A DNA stretch of 64,000 nucleotides from Paracoccus sp. PAMC 22219 (GTDB lineage Bacteria; Pseudomonadota; Alphaproteobacteria; Rhodobacterales; Rhodobacteraceae): the NCBI RefSeq assembly GCF_000787695.1, contig NZ_BBPH01000021.1:1-64000 (forward strand), written 5' to 3'. Positions 36,601-46,747 of this stretch are shown here, in pieces. Numbering within the stretch: the first letter of the stretch is position 1; each line of letters opens with the position of its first letter. The notes beneath the pieces are model-generated. The model was not told the origin of the DNA and did no database searches. It was given only the letters and a program-made list of their open reading frames with translations. The translations under genes were made by a program, and so were the position numbers.

Positions 36601-37634
36601 AAATCCTGATCACCGGCGGCGCCGGTTTCATCGGCTCGGCCGTCGTGCGCCTGGCCATCGCGCGCGGCCATCATGTCGTGAACCTGGACGTGCTGACCTA
36701 TGCCGCTAACCTGGAGAACGTGGCCGATGCCGCACAGTCCGACCGCTATGCGTTCGAGCATGCCGACATCCGCGACCGCGCCGCGCTGGACCGCATCCTG
36801 GCACAACACCGCCCCGACGCGATCATGCACCTGGCCGCGGAAAGTCATGTGGACCGGTCCATCGACGGCCCCGCGGCGTTCGTGGAGACGAACGTGATCG
36901 GCACTTTCAACATGCTGGAGGCCGCGCGCGCCTATTGGATCGCCCAAGGCAAGCCTGACAGCTTCCGCTTTCACCACATCTCGACCGATGAGGTCTTCGG
37001 CTCGCTGGGCGAGACGGGGCAGTTCACGGAAACCACCCCCTATGACCCGCGCAGCCCCTATTCGGCCAGCAAGGCGGGCTCCGACCACCTGGTCCGCGCC
37101 TGGGCCGAGACTTATGGCCTGCCGGTCGTCCTGACCAACTGTTCCAACAATTACGGCCCCTATCACTTCCCCGAAAAGCTGGTGCCGGTGGTGATCCTCA
37201 AGGCGCTGTCGGGCCAGCCGATCCCGGTCTATGGCGACGGCGGCAACATTCGAGACTGGCTCTATGTCGAGGATCATGCCGACGCGCTGCTGCTGGTCCT
37301 GGAAAAGGGCCAGCTGAACCGCAGCTACAACATCGGCGGAGAGAACGAGGCCACGAACATCGACCTAGTCCGCACCATCTGCGCGCATATGGACGACCTG
37401 CACCCCGCGGGCGCCCCCCATGCCGACCTGATCACCTTCGTCACCGACCGTCCGGGCCATGACCGCCGCTATGCGATCGACCCGACGCGCATCCGCACCG
37501 AACTGGGCTGGCGCCCGTCCGTGACGGTCGAGGAGGGTCTGCGTCGCACCGTCGAATGGTATCTGGCCAATCGCGACTGGTGGCAGCCGCTGCTGGACCG
37601 CGACGGCGTGGGCAAGCGCCTGGGGACCGCGTGA
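36597..37634 (+). CDS. rmlB: dTDP-glucose 4,6-dehydratase
   Basis: 345 residues, extended SDR. Rossmann motif [44 protein letters not shown] (Thr-Asp-Glu of the dehydratase site), the [15 protein letters not shown] Tyr-Lys pair and [17 protein letters not shown]. It makes dTDP-4-keto-6-deoxyglucose from dTDP-glucose. It overlaps rmlC by 4 bases and rmlD by one base. Confidence 0.97.
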   Translation: MKILITGGAGFIGSAVVRLAIARGHHVVNLDVLTYAANLENVADAAQSDRYAFEHADIRDRAALDRILAQHRPDAIMHLAAESHVDRSIDGPAAFVETNVIGTFNMLEAARAYWIAQGKPDSFRFHHISTDEVFGSLGETGQFTETTPYDPRSPYSASKAGSDHLVRAWAETYGLPVVLTNCSNNYGPYHFPEKLVPVVILKALSGQPIPVYGDGGNIRDWLYVEDHADALLLVLEKGQLNRSYNIGGENEATNIDLVRTICAHMDDLHPAGAPHADLITFVTDRPGHDRRYAIDPTRIRTELGWRPSVTVEEGLRRTVEWYLANRDWWQPLLDRDGVGKRLGTA

Positions 37635-38494
37635 TGCAGGGATTGCTGGTCTTTGGCAGCACCGGCCAGGTCGCGCGGGAACTGGCCGCGCTGGCCCCGG
37701 AGGCGACCTTTCTGGGCCGTGACCGGGCCGATCTGACCGACCCCGCCGCCTGCGCCGCGGCGATACGCGCGGCGCGTCCCCGCGCGGTGATCAACGCCGC
37801 CGCCTATACCGCCGTGGACCGGGCAGAGACGGATACGGACATCGCCCGTCTGGTCAATGCCGACGCCCCCACCGCGATGGCGCAGCCCTGCGCCGATCTG
37901 GGCATCCCGCTCCTGCACATCTCGACCGATTATGTCTTTGACGGATCGGGCGATCAGCCGCGGGCCGAGGATGCGCCGACCGCGCCCCTGGGCGTTTATG
38001 GCGCCACCAAGCTGGCCGGCGAACAGGGCGTGGCCGCCGCGGGCGGGAACTGGGCTGTCATGCGCACGTCCTGGGTGTTCTCCGCTCACGGGGCGAATTT
38101 CGTCAAAACGATGCTGCGCATTGGGGCGGAACGCGACCGCCTGACGGTGGTGGCGGACCAGATCGGCGGACCGACCCCCGCCGCCGACATCGCAAGCGCC
38201 GCCCTGCGGATGATCCGCGTGATGCGCGACCGTCCCGACACCACGGGCGGGATCTATCACTTCGCAGGCGCCCCCGACGCGTCCTGGGCCGATTTCGCGC
38301 GCGAGATCATGGCGCAGGCGGGTCTGGCCGCCCAGGTTGCCGACATCCCGTCATCCGACTATCCGACGCCTGCCGCGCGGCCGCTGAATTCGCGGTTGGA
38401 TTGCGGGCGCATCGCGCGCGATTTCGGGATCGTGCGCCCCGACTGGCGGGCCGGGCTGGCCCGCGTTCTGGATCAACTGAAGGACAAGGCATGA
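37634..38494 (+). CDS. rmlD: dTDP-4-dehydrorhamnose reductase
   Basis: 286 residues, SDR. Motifs [57 protein letters not shown] (Tyr-Lys), [20 protein letters not shown] and [16 protein letters not shown]. It makes dTDP-L-rhamnose. The ATG at 37634 overlaps the rmlB stop (TGATG) and its end overlaps rmlA by 4 bases. Confidence 0.96.
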   Translation: MQGLLVFGSTGQVARELAALAPEATFLGRDRADLTDPAACAAAIRAARPRAVINAAAYTAVDRAETDTDIARLVNADAPTAMAQPCADLGIPLLHISTDYVFDGSGDQPRAEDAPTAPLGVYGATKLAGEQGVAAAGGNWAVMRTSWVFSAHGANFVKTMLRIGAERDRLTVVADQIGGPTPAADIASAALRMIRVMRDRPDTTGGIYHFAGAPDASWADFAREIMAQAGLAAQVADIPSSDYPTPAARPLNSRLDCGRIARDFGIVRPDWRAGLARVLDQLKDKA

Positions 38495-39363
38495 CACAGC
38501 GCAAGGGCATCATTCTGGCCGGTGGATCGGGCACCCGGCTGTATCCGATCACCATGGGCGTGTCCAAGCAGCTGCTGCCGCTGTACGACAAGCCGATGAT
38601 CTTCTATCCGATCAGCGTGCTGATGCTGGCCGGCATCCGCGAGATCGCGATCATCACCACCCCCGAGGATCAGGACCAGTTCCGCCGCCTGCTGGACGAC
38701 GGCAGCCAGTGGGGCGTCAGCTTCACCTACATCATCCAGCCCAGCCCCGACGGTCTGGCGCAGGCCTATATCCTGGCCGAGGATTTCCTGGCGGGCAGCC
38801 CGTCCGCGATGGTCTTGGGCGACAACATCTTCTTCGGGCACGGCCTGCCGGAACTCTTGGCATCGGCCGATCAGCGCGACAGCGGCGGCACGGTCTTCGG
38901 CTATCGCGTGTCGGACCCGGAACGCTATGGGGTGGTCGATTTCGACGACCAGATGCGCGCCCGCGCCATCGTCGAAAAGCCCACCGTGCCGCCGTCGGAC
39001 TATGCCGTGACGGGACTGTATTTCCTGGACGGCACCGCGCCGGAACGGGCCCGCGCCGTCAAGCCCTCCGACCGCGGAGAGCTGGAGATCACGACCCTGC
39101 TGGAAAGCTATCTGCATGACGGGTCGCTGACCGTCGAACGCATGGGCCGCGGCTTTGCCTGGCTGGACACGGGCACCCATGCCAGCCTGCTGGACGCGGG
39201 CAATTTCGTGCGCACGCTGGAGAACCGCCAAGGCCTGCAGACCGGTTGCCCCGAAGAAATCGCCTTCGAGGCCGGCTGGATCTCGCCTGACCAGTTGCGG
39301 GCGCGTGCGGCAAAGTTTGCCAAGAACGATTATGGGGCCTATCTGCTGCGTCTGATCGACTGA
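38491..39363 (+). CDS. rmlA: Glucose-1-phosphate thymidylyltransferase
   Basis: 290 residues. Nucleotidyltransferase that makes dTDP-glucose. N-terminal [57 protein letters not shown] and [19 protein letters not shown], then [20 protein letters not shown] and [13 protein letters not shown]. It is the last gene of rmlCBDA and may be feedback-inhibited by dTDP-rhamnose, as is known for the family. Confidence 0.97.
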   Translation: MTQRKGIILAGGSGTRLYPITMGVSKQLLPLYDKPMIFYPISVLMLAGIREIAIITTPEDQDQFRRLLDDGSQWGVSFTYIIQPSPDGLAQAYILAEDFLAGSPSAMVLGDNIFFGHGLPELLASADQRDSGGTVFGYRVSDPERYGVVDFDDQMRARAIVEKPTVPPSDYAVTGLYFLDGTAPERARAVKPSDRGELEITTLLESYLHDGSLTVERMGRGFAWLDTGTHASLLDAGNFVRTLENRQGLQTGCPEEIAFEAGWISPDQLRARAAKFAKNDYGAYLLRLID

Positions 39364-39384
39364 CCCTTCTTCCCGACAGACGGA

Positions 39385-41016
39385 TTGACCACGCCCATGT
39401 CCGACCTTGCCTCGCACACGCCCGCAGATCCTGCGCTGGTGGCCGATCTGGCCGCCGGCATTGCCGAGGCCCGCGCGATCTATGAGCTGCTGTTTCCCAC
39501 GCAGCAGCTGTTCTTTGTCCTGTCGCAGGGCAACAACCCGATATGGGCCAACCCCGAGGTGATCGAGGGCCCGCACAATCCGCGGCCCCAGGACCTGGGC
39601 GCGGATTATCTGGGCACGCTGACCCGGCCCGGGGCCTACGACGGCGCGCCGCAGGTGACCATCCGCCTGGCCATCCCGCGTGCGCCCCTGCCCGGAGAGG
39701 TCAAGCAGACCGATGCGCCGTGGAAGCCCATGCGGGGCTTGGGCGCGCTGTTCCGGGCCAGCCCGCTCTGGTACGAACAGCTGCGCTACGGCGCGGAGAT
39801 GGCCCGCAAGCGGCAGGCCGACCGACGCACCGACCAAAGCGCCATGCCCTTGGGCGACGGGTCCGCGCTGTTTCCCGCGCCCATGGCGCCCGACAGCGAC
39901 AAGCGTCCCGCGATCCTGATCGGCATGCATTGGCTGGAGATGGGCGGCGCGGAAAAGCTGGGTTTCGACACCGTGCATTGGGCGCTGGCGGCCGGACTGC
40001 GGGTGTTCGTCGTGGCCTCGGTTCCCGCGATCCAGCGATTGGCGGACAAGCTGCCCGACCACCCCGACCTGACCTTCATCCGGCTCGACCGCTATCTGCC
40101 CCATCATCTGTGGCCGCGCTATGTCCAGCGGCTTGCGATGGCGGAAAACATCCGCGCCGTGCACATCCACCACTGCACGCCGCTGTACGAAAGCCTGACC
40201 ATGCTGTGCATGCATCTGCCTTGGGTGCAGACCATCGACAGCACGCATATCGTCGAATACGCCAATGGCGGCTACCCGCGGATATCGGGCGTCTGGTCCA
40301 ACTATCTGGACATGCAGCACGTCATCAGCGGAGAGCTGGTGCGCTATTTCCGCGATCGGTTCCACGCCCCTGCGGGCAAGGTGGTCCTGGGCCGGATGCT
40401 GGACCGCAAGGATGCCGGTGCGCTGCCGCCGCTGCGGCTGCAGGCGGGGCAGAAGACGCTGCATGCCTGCTTCATCGGGCGCCTGTTCTATCAGAAACGG
40501 CCCGTGGTCGTGGTCGAGACCTTGCGCGCGCTGGATGCTTGGGCCGCGCGGAACGGCGTCACCCTGACCGCGACCATCGTGGGCGAGGGGCCCTATGACG
40601 GCACGCTGACCCGCCTGCTGCGCAAGCACGGGCTGTCGTCCAAAGTCACCCTGCTGCCCGGCAACACCGACATTCCGGCACTTCTGGAACGGTCCGACAT
40701 CCTGCTGCTGCCCTCCAACAACGAAGGGCTGGCGCTGGTCTGCTACGAGGCCGTGGCCCATGGCTGCATCCCCATCTCGACCCGCGTGGGGTCCCAGGAT
40801 GAGGTGCTGCCCGACGGCCTGCTGGTCCCGCTGGCGCCGCGTGCGGCCGTGGCGGGCACCGTGGCCGCCGTCGACGCGATGTGGCGCGACGCAGGGACGC
40901 TGGCACGGCACAAGGACGCCCTGCAGGCCGCCTGGACCCGCCTGACCGCCGATCCCACCGCCGAGGAGGTTCTGATGCCCGTCTATCGCCGCCTGTCGCA
41001 GGGGGATACCGCATGA
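39385..41016 (+). CDS. Family 4-type glycosyltransferase with N-terminal extension
   Basis: About 540 residues. A Glycosyltransferase_1-like domain lies in the C-terminal part: LHACFIGRLFYQKRPVVVVE, TIVGEGPYDGTLTRLLRKHG, VTLLPGNTDIPALLERSDIL, LLPSNNEGLALVCYEAVAHG with the usual EX7E spacing. The region before it starts with ILIGMHWLEMGGAEK, the typical GT4 acceptor loop, preceded by an N-terminal extension of about 170 residues with no clear family. Possible starts are the TTG at 39385 and the ATG at 39397. It follows rmlA by 21 bases and overlaps the next transferase by 4. Confidence 0.85.
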   Translation: MTTPMSDLASHTPADPALVADLAAGIAEARAIYELLFPTQQLFFVLSQGNNPIWANPEVIEGPHNPRPQDLGADYLGTLTRPGAYDGAPQVTIRLAIPRAPLPGEVKQTDAPWKPMRGLGALFRASPLWYEQLRYGAEMARKRQADRRTDQSAMPLGDGSALFPAPMAPDSDKRPAILIGMHWLEMGGAEKLGFDTVHWALAAGLRVFVVASVPAIQRLADKLPDHPDLTFIRLDRYLPHHLWPRYVQRLAMAENIRAVHIHHCTPLYESLTMLCMHLPWVQTIDSTHIVEYANGGYPRISGVWSNYLDMQHVISGELVRYFRDRFHAPAGKVVLGRMLDRKDAGALPPLRLQAGQKTLHACFIGRLFYQKRPVVVVETLRALDAWAARNGVTLTATIVGEGPYDGTLTRLLRKHGLSSKVTLLPGNTDIPALLERSDILLLPSNNEGLALVCYEAVAHGCIPISTRVGSQDEVLPDGLLVPLAPRAAVAGTVAAVDAMWRDAGTLARHKDALQAAWTRLTADPTAEEVLMPVYRRLSQGDTA

Positions 41017-41912
41017 GCGTGCTGAACAAGACGGCGGCGGTCATCGTCACCTTCAACCGGTCGGGCAAGCTGATGGCCGTGCTGGATGCGCTGGCCGCGC
41101 AGACCATGCGCCCCGACATCGTGCTGGTCGTGGACAACGCCTCGACCGATGATACCGCCGCCCTGGTCCAGGCGCGGGCCGAGGCCGACCCGACCATCCG
41201 CCACCTGCGCCTGCCGACCAATATCGGCGGGGCGGGGGGGTTCCATGCCGGGATGAAGGCCGCCTATCAGATGGGCGCGCAGTATTTCTGGGTGTCCGAC
41301 GACGACGCCTATCCCCGGCCCGACGCCATCCAGGCCCTGCACGCCGCCCTGACCGGGTTCCAGGCCGATAACGGCTGGCGCCCCAGCTTTGCCTGTTCGC
41401 GGGTCGAGTGGATCGACGGCTCGCTGTGCGAGATGAACTGTCCGCGCACGGTCTGGGACTGGGCGCGCTTCGTGCGGCCGGGCAGCCCCTGGGCGCTGGT
41501 GGACAGCGCGTCCTTCGTGTCGGTGATGATCCCGCGCTGGGCGGTCAGCGAACACGGCCTGCCGATCCCGGATTATTTCATCTGGTTCGACGACGCCGAA
41601 TACACTCGCCGCATCGCGCGCAGCTATCCGGGCATCTTCGTGCCGGAAAGCGTCGTGGTCCACGACACCCCCGACAACCGGGGTGTCAATTTCGGCCTGG
41701 TCGACGACAAGAGCCTATGGAAGTTCAAGTACGGCGCCCGCAACGAAACCTCATGGCGCCGGCGCGAGATGGGCCTTATGGGCGTCCTCGCCTATGCCTA
41801 CGGCGTGCGGGGGCAGATGCGCCGCGGCGACGTGCCGTCCTCCCTGCGCCGCCAGATCTATGGCGCGATCATCAAGGGCCTTGGGTTCCGCCCGGCCATC
41901 GAACGCGTTTGA
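41013..41912 (+). CDS. Family 2 glycosyltransferase, galactofuranosyl/rhamnosyltransferase-like
   Basis: 299 residues. GT-A motifs: TAAVIVTFNRSGKLMAVLDAL, VLVVDNASTDDTAAL, TNIGGAGGFHAGMKAAY and the metal-binding YFWVSDDDAYPRPDA. The later DYFIWFDDAEYTRRIA segment is typical of GlfT/rhamnosyltransferase relatives. It is the intact counterpart of the gene at 34882. It overlaps the previous gene by 4 bases and is the last of the rml operon series. Confidence 0.9.
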   Translation: MSVLNKTAAVIVTFNRSGKLMAVLDALAAQTMRPDIVLVVDNASTDDTAALVQARAEADPTIRHLRLPTNIGGAGGFHAGMKAAYQMGAQYFWVSDDDAYPRPDAIQALHAALTGFQADNGWRPSFACSRVEWIDGSLCEMNCPRTVWDWARFVRPGSPWALVDSASFVSVMIPRWAVSEHGLPIPDYFIWFDDAEYTRRIARSYPGIFVPESVVVHDTPDNRGVNFGLVDDKSLWKFKYGARNETSWRRREMGLMGVLAYAYGVRGQMRRGDVPSSLRRQIYGAIIKGLGFRPAIERV

Positions 41913-41943
41913 CCAGACCTATACCAGAGAACACGAAAGCATC

Positions 41944-42930
41944 ATGAGCGACCGCAGAACCCTGTTCCTTCATATCGGTGTCCACCGGACAGCAACGACG
42001 GCCATCCAGGCGACGATGTTCAAGAACTGGACGCGGCTGCGCGACGAAGGCTATCTGTACCCGTTGGGCGTCGAACGGCATATCGGCACCTTCAACAACA
42101 TCTTTTTCGGCAACACGACCGCCAAGGATGTCTCAAAGACCCTGCTGGCACGAGCCGAATCGCACCCGGTCAAAATTCACACCCTGATCATGAGCGATGA
42201 AGACGTCAGCATGCGTCGCGACATCAGCGCCCTGCGCGATTTCGCGGACGATTTCGACGTCAAGGTGATCTTCGCGATGCGCCGACAGGACCTGTGGCTG
42301 GAAAGCTGGTGGGCACAGAACGTGAAGGGGCAGTGGGATCGCAGGTACTGTCACATGTCCTGGCCGGACTTCATGCAGAACCGGGCCGATTTCCACTGGA
42401 TCGATTATGACCGTTACATCCGTCACATCGAAGACGTCTTCGGTGAGGGCAGCGTCCGACCCTATGTGTTCGAACGTGAGCAGATGCCTGATGGTGCAAT
42501 CGCGGCGTTCTGCCGACAGTTCGGGTTCACCGATGGGGCAAGCCTGCAGAAGGCGGGCGGAGAGAACATCAGCCTGACACCCGAAGTGTCCGAATTTGTC
42601 CGGCACCTGCCCTTGATCGACGCGCCGATGCCGCTGCGCCTGCGCCTTATCGCGATGGCCGAAGGGGTGGATCGCAAGCTCCGTGCCGAAAACCCAGTGA
42701 CCCTGATGATCCCGCATGAAGAACGCATGGCGATCATGCAGGAATACGCTCCGGGCAACAGTCGGGTCGCCCGGCGTTTCTTTGGTCGCGATGACCTGTT
42801 CCTGGCGCCTCTGCCACAGGCCTCACAGCCGGTGACGACACCGCAATTGCCGCGTTTCTCGGGTCCTGCCATGGAGCGACTTGTTGCGCCGTTCGTGGCC
42901 GAAATGATCAAGCGGTTCAGTAAAGACTGA
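41944..42930 (+). CDS. Sulfotransferase-like protein
   Basis: 328 residues. The N-terminus TLFLHIGVHRTATTAIQATM has the spacing of the PAPS 5'-phosphosulfate loop of sulfotransferases (hIGxxKTGTTxLQ type), followed by FDVKVIFAMRRQDLWLESWW, like the 3'-phosphate-binding RxPxxRxxS region, and DRYIRHIEDVFGEGSVRPYVFE. It probably sulfates a sugar of the surface polysaccharide, but Thr/Arg substitutions in the loop mean that donor binding should not be assumed. It stands alone between the rml series and a convergent gene. Confidence 0.68.
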   Translation: MSDRRTLFLHIGVHRTATTAIQATMFKNWTRLRDEGYLYPLGVERHIGTFNNIFFGNTTAKDVSKTLLARAESHPVKIHTLIMSDEDVSMRRDISALRDFADDFDVKVIFAMRRQDLWLESWWAQNVKGQWDRRYCHMSWPDFMQNRADFHWIDYDRYIRHIEDVFGEGSVRPYVFEREQMPDGAIAAFCRQFGFTDGASLQKAGGENISLTPEVSEFVRHLPLIDAPMPLRLRLIAMAEGVDRKLRAENPVTLMIPHEERMAIMQEYAPGNSRVARRFFGRDDLFLAPLPQASQPVTTPQLPRFSGPAMERLVAPFVAEMIKRFSKD

Positions 42931-42939
42931 CGCCGCCTG

Positions 42940-43883
42940 TCAGGCGTTGCGCATCAGGCGGTCGCGGGCGTCGTCCATCGCACGCAAGGCCAGCACCGGT
43001 TTGCCCTGTGCCGCAAGGGCAAGGGCACGGGTCTCGCTAAGGTCGGAATGCGGAAAACGCACAAGTCCGGCCGCGCAGACACGAAGGCACAGCGACGGAC
43101 GACCGCGCAGCAGGGCCTCGCGCGCCAGCATTCTGTAGTAGCGGATGGTGGTCTTTCGCGACCGGATGGCGGCGGCGAATTCCGGAAGTTGGAATTGACC
43201 CGCGATGACCTGACGGCTGATCCGCTTCATCAGGCCTGTCTGGACAAGCATGGGCGGGACGCCATGGCCCCCGGCAGGAACAGCCACCATGCGTGTGGCC
43301 GGCGCGACGGCGATCATGTCAGCATGCCGCTTGTCGGGACGGTTCAGCGGATCATAGAAGACATAGGCGTTCTTCGCCGCCCTGAGCCCTGTGGCCGCAT
43401 CCCCGTAGGGCAAAGACCAATCCTGATCCAGACCTTCGGCGAATCGGCGTTCCCACGGAACGCGAGCGCGGTCCAGCGTTGCCTGAGGCTGAGCGACAGC
43501 ACCGTGCACCCCGGCGCAAGCGGTGCAAATGCAGCGGCGCCGAAAGCCCCCATCGAGCTGCCGGCAAACACCACGTTTTCGAACTGTCGGAAAAATCCCG
43601 ATCCGGACAGATCTTCCAGCGCGGTGATCAGATGGCGGCAGCGGAACCAGTCGTTCGTCGCCGCGATTACACCCAGCAGTGAGTGGCCTTCCTCGCGGTA
43701 GAATTTTTCACCCCAGATCGTGCGACCTTGGAATGGGGTATTCTTGGCCCGTGCCGCGTTGTCAAAAGACACGATCAGCGTGTCACTGCCCTTCAGGAAC
43801 TGCAGGCGGTGGCCGGGTGTCGTGGTGGTGAAATCCTTGGCGGCGGTACCCACCGATGGGCGGGATGACGACTTTCCGAACAT
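42940..43883 (-). CDS. Alpha/beta-hydrolase-like protein with helical C-terminal extension (frameshifted as read)
   Basis: 314 residues after repair, ATG at 43883. LQFLKGSDTLIVSFDNAA begins the hydrolase-like fold and VVFAGSSMGAFGAAAFAP has a GxSxG-like nucleophile elbow. One C is missing at about 43488 (agcctcag for agccctcag), joining TVLSLS to PQATLDRARVPWERRF. AVPAGGHGVPPML may provide the His. The last 100 residues are helical with an Ala-rich TPR-like end (ETRALALAAQGKPVLALRAM). Hydrolase-like proteins of this sort occur in polysaccharide loci; the function is unknown. It ends the minus-strand series epimerase-glf-this gene. Confidence 0.7.
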
Positions 43884-43893
43884 GATACGCCTC

Positions 43894-45122
<1,229 letters not shown>

Positions 45123-46058
45123 CTAGGCGACGGCCGAAACCCGCTGCTGCTGGGATATCCAGTCCCAACTGTCCCGCATGCCCTGTTCCAGCGTGATGGT
45201 GGGGTTCCATCCGACGGCCTTGCGAATCCTGGCGATGTCCAGAATGATCCTGGGCACGTCGAAGCCGCGGCCCGGCCGATAGAGGGGTGACAGGTCCCGG
45301 CCAGTGATCTCCGCCGTCAGCTCGACGATGCGCTTGACCGAAGCACCTTCACCCGAACCGGCGTTGAAACAGCCGTTGATCGGCGCTTCCAAGGCAATCG
45401 CCGACAGGTTTGCAAGGTCGCGCACATCAATGAAGTCCCGGATGATGCTGCCGTCGCCCCAGACCTCGATCTGCTCGCCTTGTGCAATCTTCCAAAGGTA
45501 CGTGCCAATGATGCCCTGCAGGCCGGCATTGCCCTGACGTGGGCCGTAGGGGTTCGACGCACGTAACGCGACGAAGTCCAGGCCATGAAGCTTGCGCTCC
45601 ATGTGCAGATAGTTCTCGATCGCGACCTTGACGATGCCGTACGAGCTGATCGGAACCAGCGGGTGGCTTTCGGGAACCTCCTCGCACTGGGGCACGCCAT
45701 AGACGGTCCCGCCGGATGACAGAAACACCAGCTTCTTGATGTTCCGGGTGCGCATCGCGTGCAACAGCCGGACAGTTGCGATCAGGTTGCCTTCGATGTC
45801 GGCGCAGGGGTTCATGTTCGACGTCGCAGGCACCGTTGTGCTGGCACTGTGGATAACCGAATCGACGTCGCGCAGGGCGACCTTCAGAACGTCCTCGGAT
45901 GAAAAGCTGCCCCTGACGTACTCAACCCCCGGCAGAGGAGGGCGAAAGGCCTCGGGCTTCATATCCAGCACGCGCACGCGGTGTCCGTGGGCGATAAGCG
46001 CGTCGACGATATGGGATCCGATGAAGCCGCAGCCGCCAATTACTAGGGTTCGAGTCAT
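45123..46058 (-). CDS. NAD-dependent sugar epimerase/dehydratase (UDP-glucose 4-epimerase-like)
   Basis: 311 residues, extended SDR. VIGGCGFIGSHIVDALIAHG (Rossmann), VIHSASTTVPATSNMNP, LVFLSSGGTVYGVPQCEEVPE, SSYGIVKVAIENYL (Tyr-Lys pair), ASNPYGPRQGNAGLQGIIGT and VWGDGSIIRDFIDVRDLA. It most resembles UDP-glucose/UDP-N-acetylglucosamine 4-epimerases. A UDP-glucose 4-epimerase would supply UDP-galactose for glf just downstream, so that activity is the best guess. The ATG at 46058 fits the conserved MTRTLVIGG start. Confidence 0.88.
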   Translation of the reverse strand: MTRTLVIGGCGFIGSHIVDALIAHGHRVRVLDMKPEAFRPPLPGVEYVRGSFSSEDVLKVALRDVDSVIHSASTTVPATSNMNPCADIEGNLIATVRLLHAMRTRNIKKLVFLSSGGTVYGVPQCEEVPESHPLVPISSYGIVKVAIENYLHMERKLHGLDFVALRASNPYGPRQGNAGLQGIIGTYLWKIAQGEQIEVWGDGSIIRDFIDVRDLANLSAIALEAPINGCFNAGSGEGASVKRIVELTAEITGRDLSPLYRPGRGFDVPRIILDIARIRKAVGWNPTITLEQGMRDSWDWISQQQRVSAVA

Positions 46059-46273
46059 GATAAGGTATCCGTTTTTTCGCGGTGTTCCGTCGTAACGCAG
46101 ACTGATCGTGACTGACATGCGCGGCGCAACCTGGCCTCGGCGAGATCACCCATACCGGAAACATGCTGCATTGCAAACAACTGCAGGGCTGGCCATAAGC
46201 CCCCTGCGGTCGCCGCAATCCGGGTCTTTGGGCAGCACCGCATTGCGGAACAGGCCGACTGGAAGGAGCAGGC

Positions 46274-46747
46274 ATGGTAGTGATTTTACATGCAAAAGCA
46301 GATCAGCCAGTACAATTGCTGTCTGCTGAGCTTTTGAAAGAAAACGATTTCATCGTGCTGGCGGGTCCGGTGGGGGCATTCGATGCAAGCGGCTGGGACA
46401 CTGCGCCGGGCGAGGTCGGCGGCGCGGTTCTGCGTGTCTCCCACCTGACCCCCAGACATTCCGCCTTCGAAGTGTTGGCCGAATGCTTGTGCCTCTGTCA
46501 GCGGCTTCTTGCCGAACATTTATGCGAATTGCGCTATTATCAACCTCAGGACGAACAGGACGCCTTACATGATGACACTCCTGTCGCATGGTCGGCCCTG
46601 CCGGACGGAAGCGTGACAGCATTTCGCTTGGCCCCGATGGTCGCCAGCAGCCCGCTGCTGGCAACGGTATCACGCGATCTTGCTGGGCGGACGATGACTG
46701 ACGACCGGCGCTTTACCTTTCTTGCCGCCGCCTTTGCAGGAGCCTGA
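46274..46747 (+). CDS. Hypothetical protein, 157 residues, of the polysaccharide locus
   Basis: I do not recognise a family. The protein begins MVVILHAKADQPVQLLSAEL and has LKENDFIVLAGPVGAFDASG, a Cys-containing helix (LAECLCLCQRLLAEHLC) and a C-terminal RRFTFLAAAFAGA. There is no signal peptide or clear membrane segment. GGAAGGAG precedes the ATG, which supports translation. The large glycosyltransferase/RgpF protein starts immediately after its stop, so the two are probably expressed together and may interact. Confidence 0.6.
   Translation: MVVILHAKADQPVQLLSAELLKENDFIVLAGPVGAFDASGWDTAPGEVGGAVLRVSHLTPRHSAFEVLAECLCLCQRLLAEHLCELRYYQPQDEQDALHDDTPVAWSALPDGSVTAFRLAPMVASSPLLATVSRDLAGRTMTDDRRFTFLAAAFAGA

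Noticed and set aside
38473-40911. Very long minus-strand open frame (812 codons) opposite rmlA and the GT4 gene
   Set aside because: It is antisense to two genes with clear family motifs, is rich in Arg/Gln/His/Gly as expected from a GC-rich shadow frame, and shows no domain.
46059-46273. Possible small gene or RNA in the 215-base divergent gap
   Set aside because: Only short frames without ribosome binding sites and weak hairpins are seen; it is best read as a divergent promoter region.
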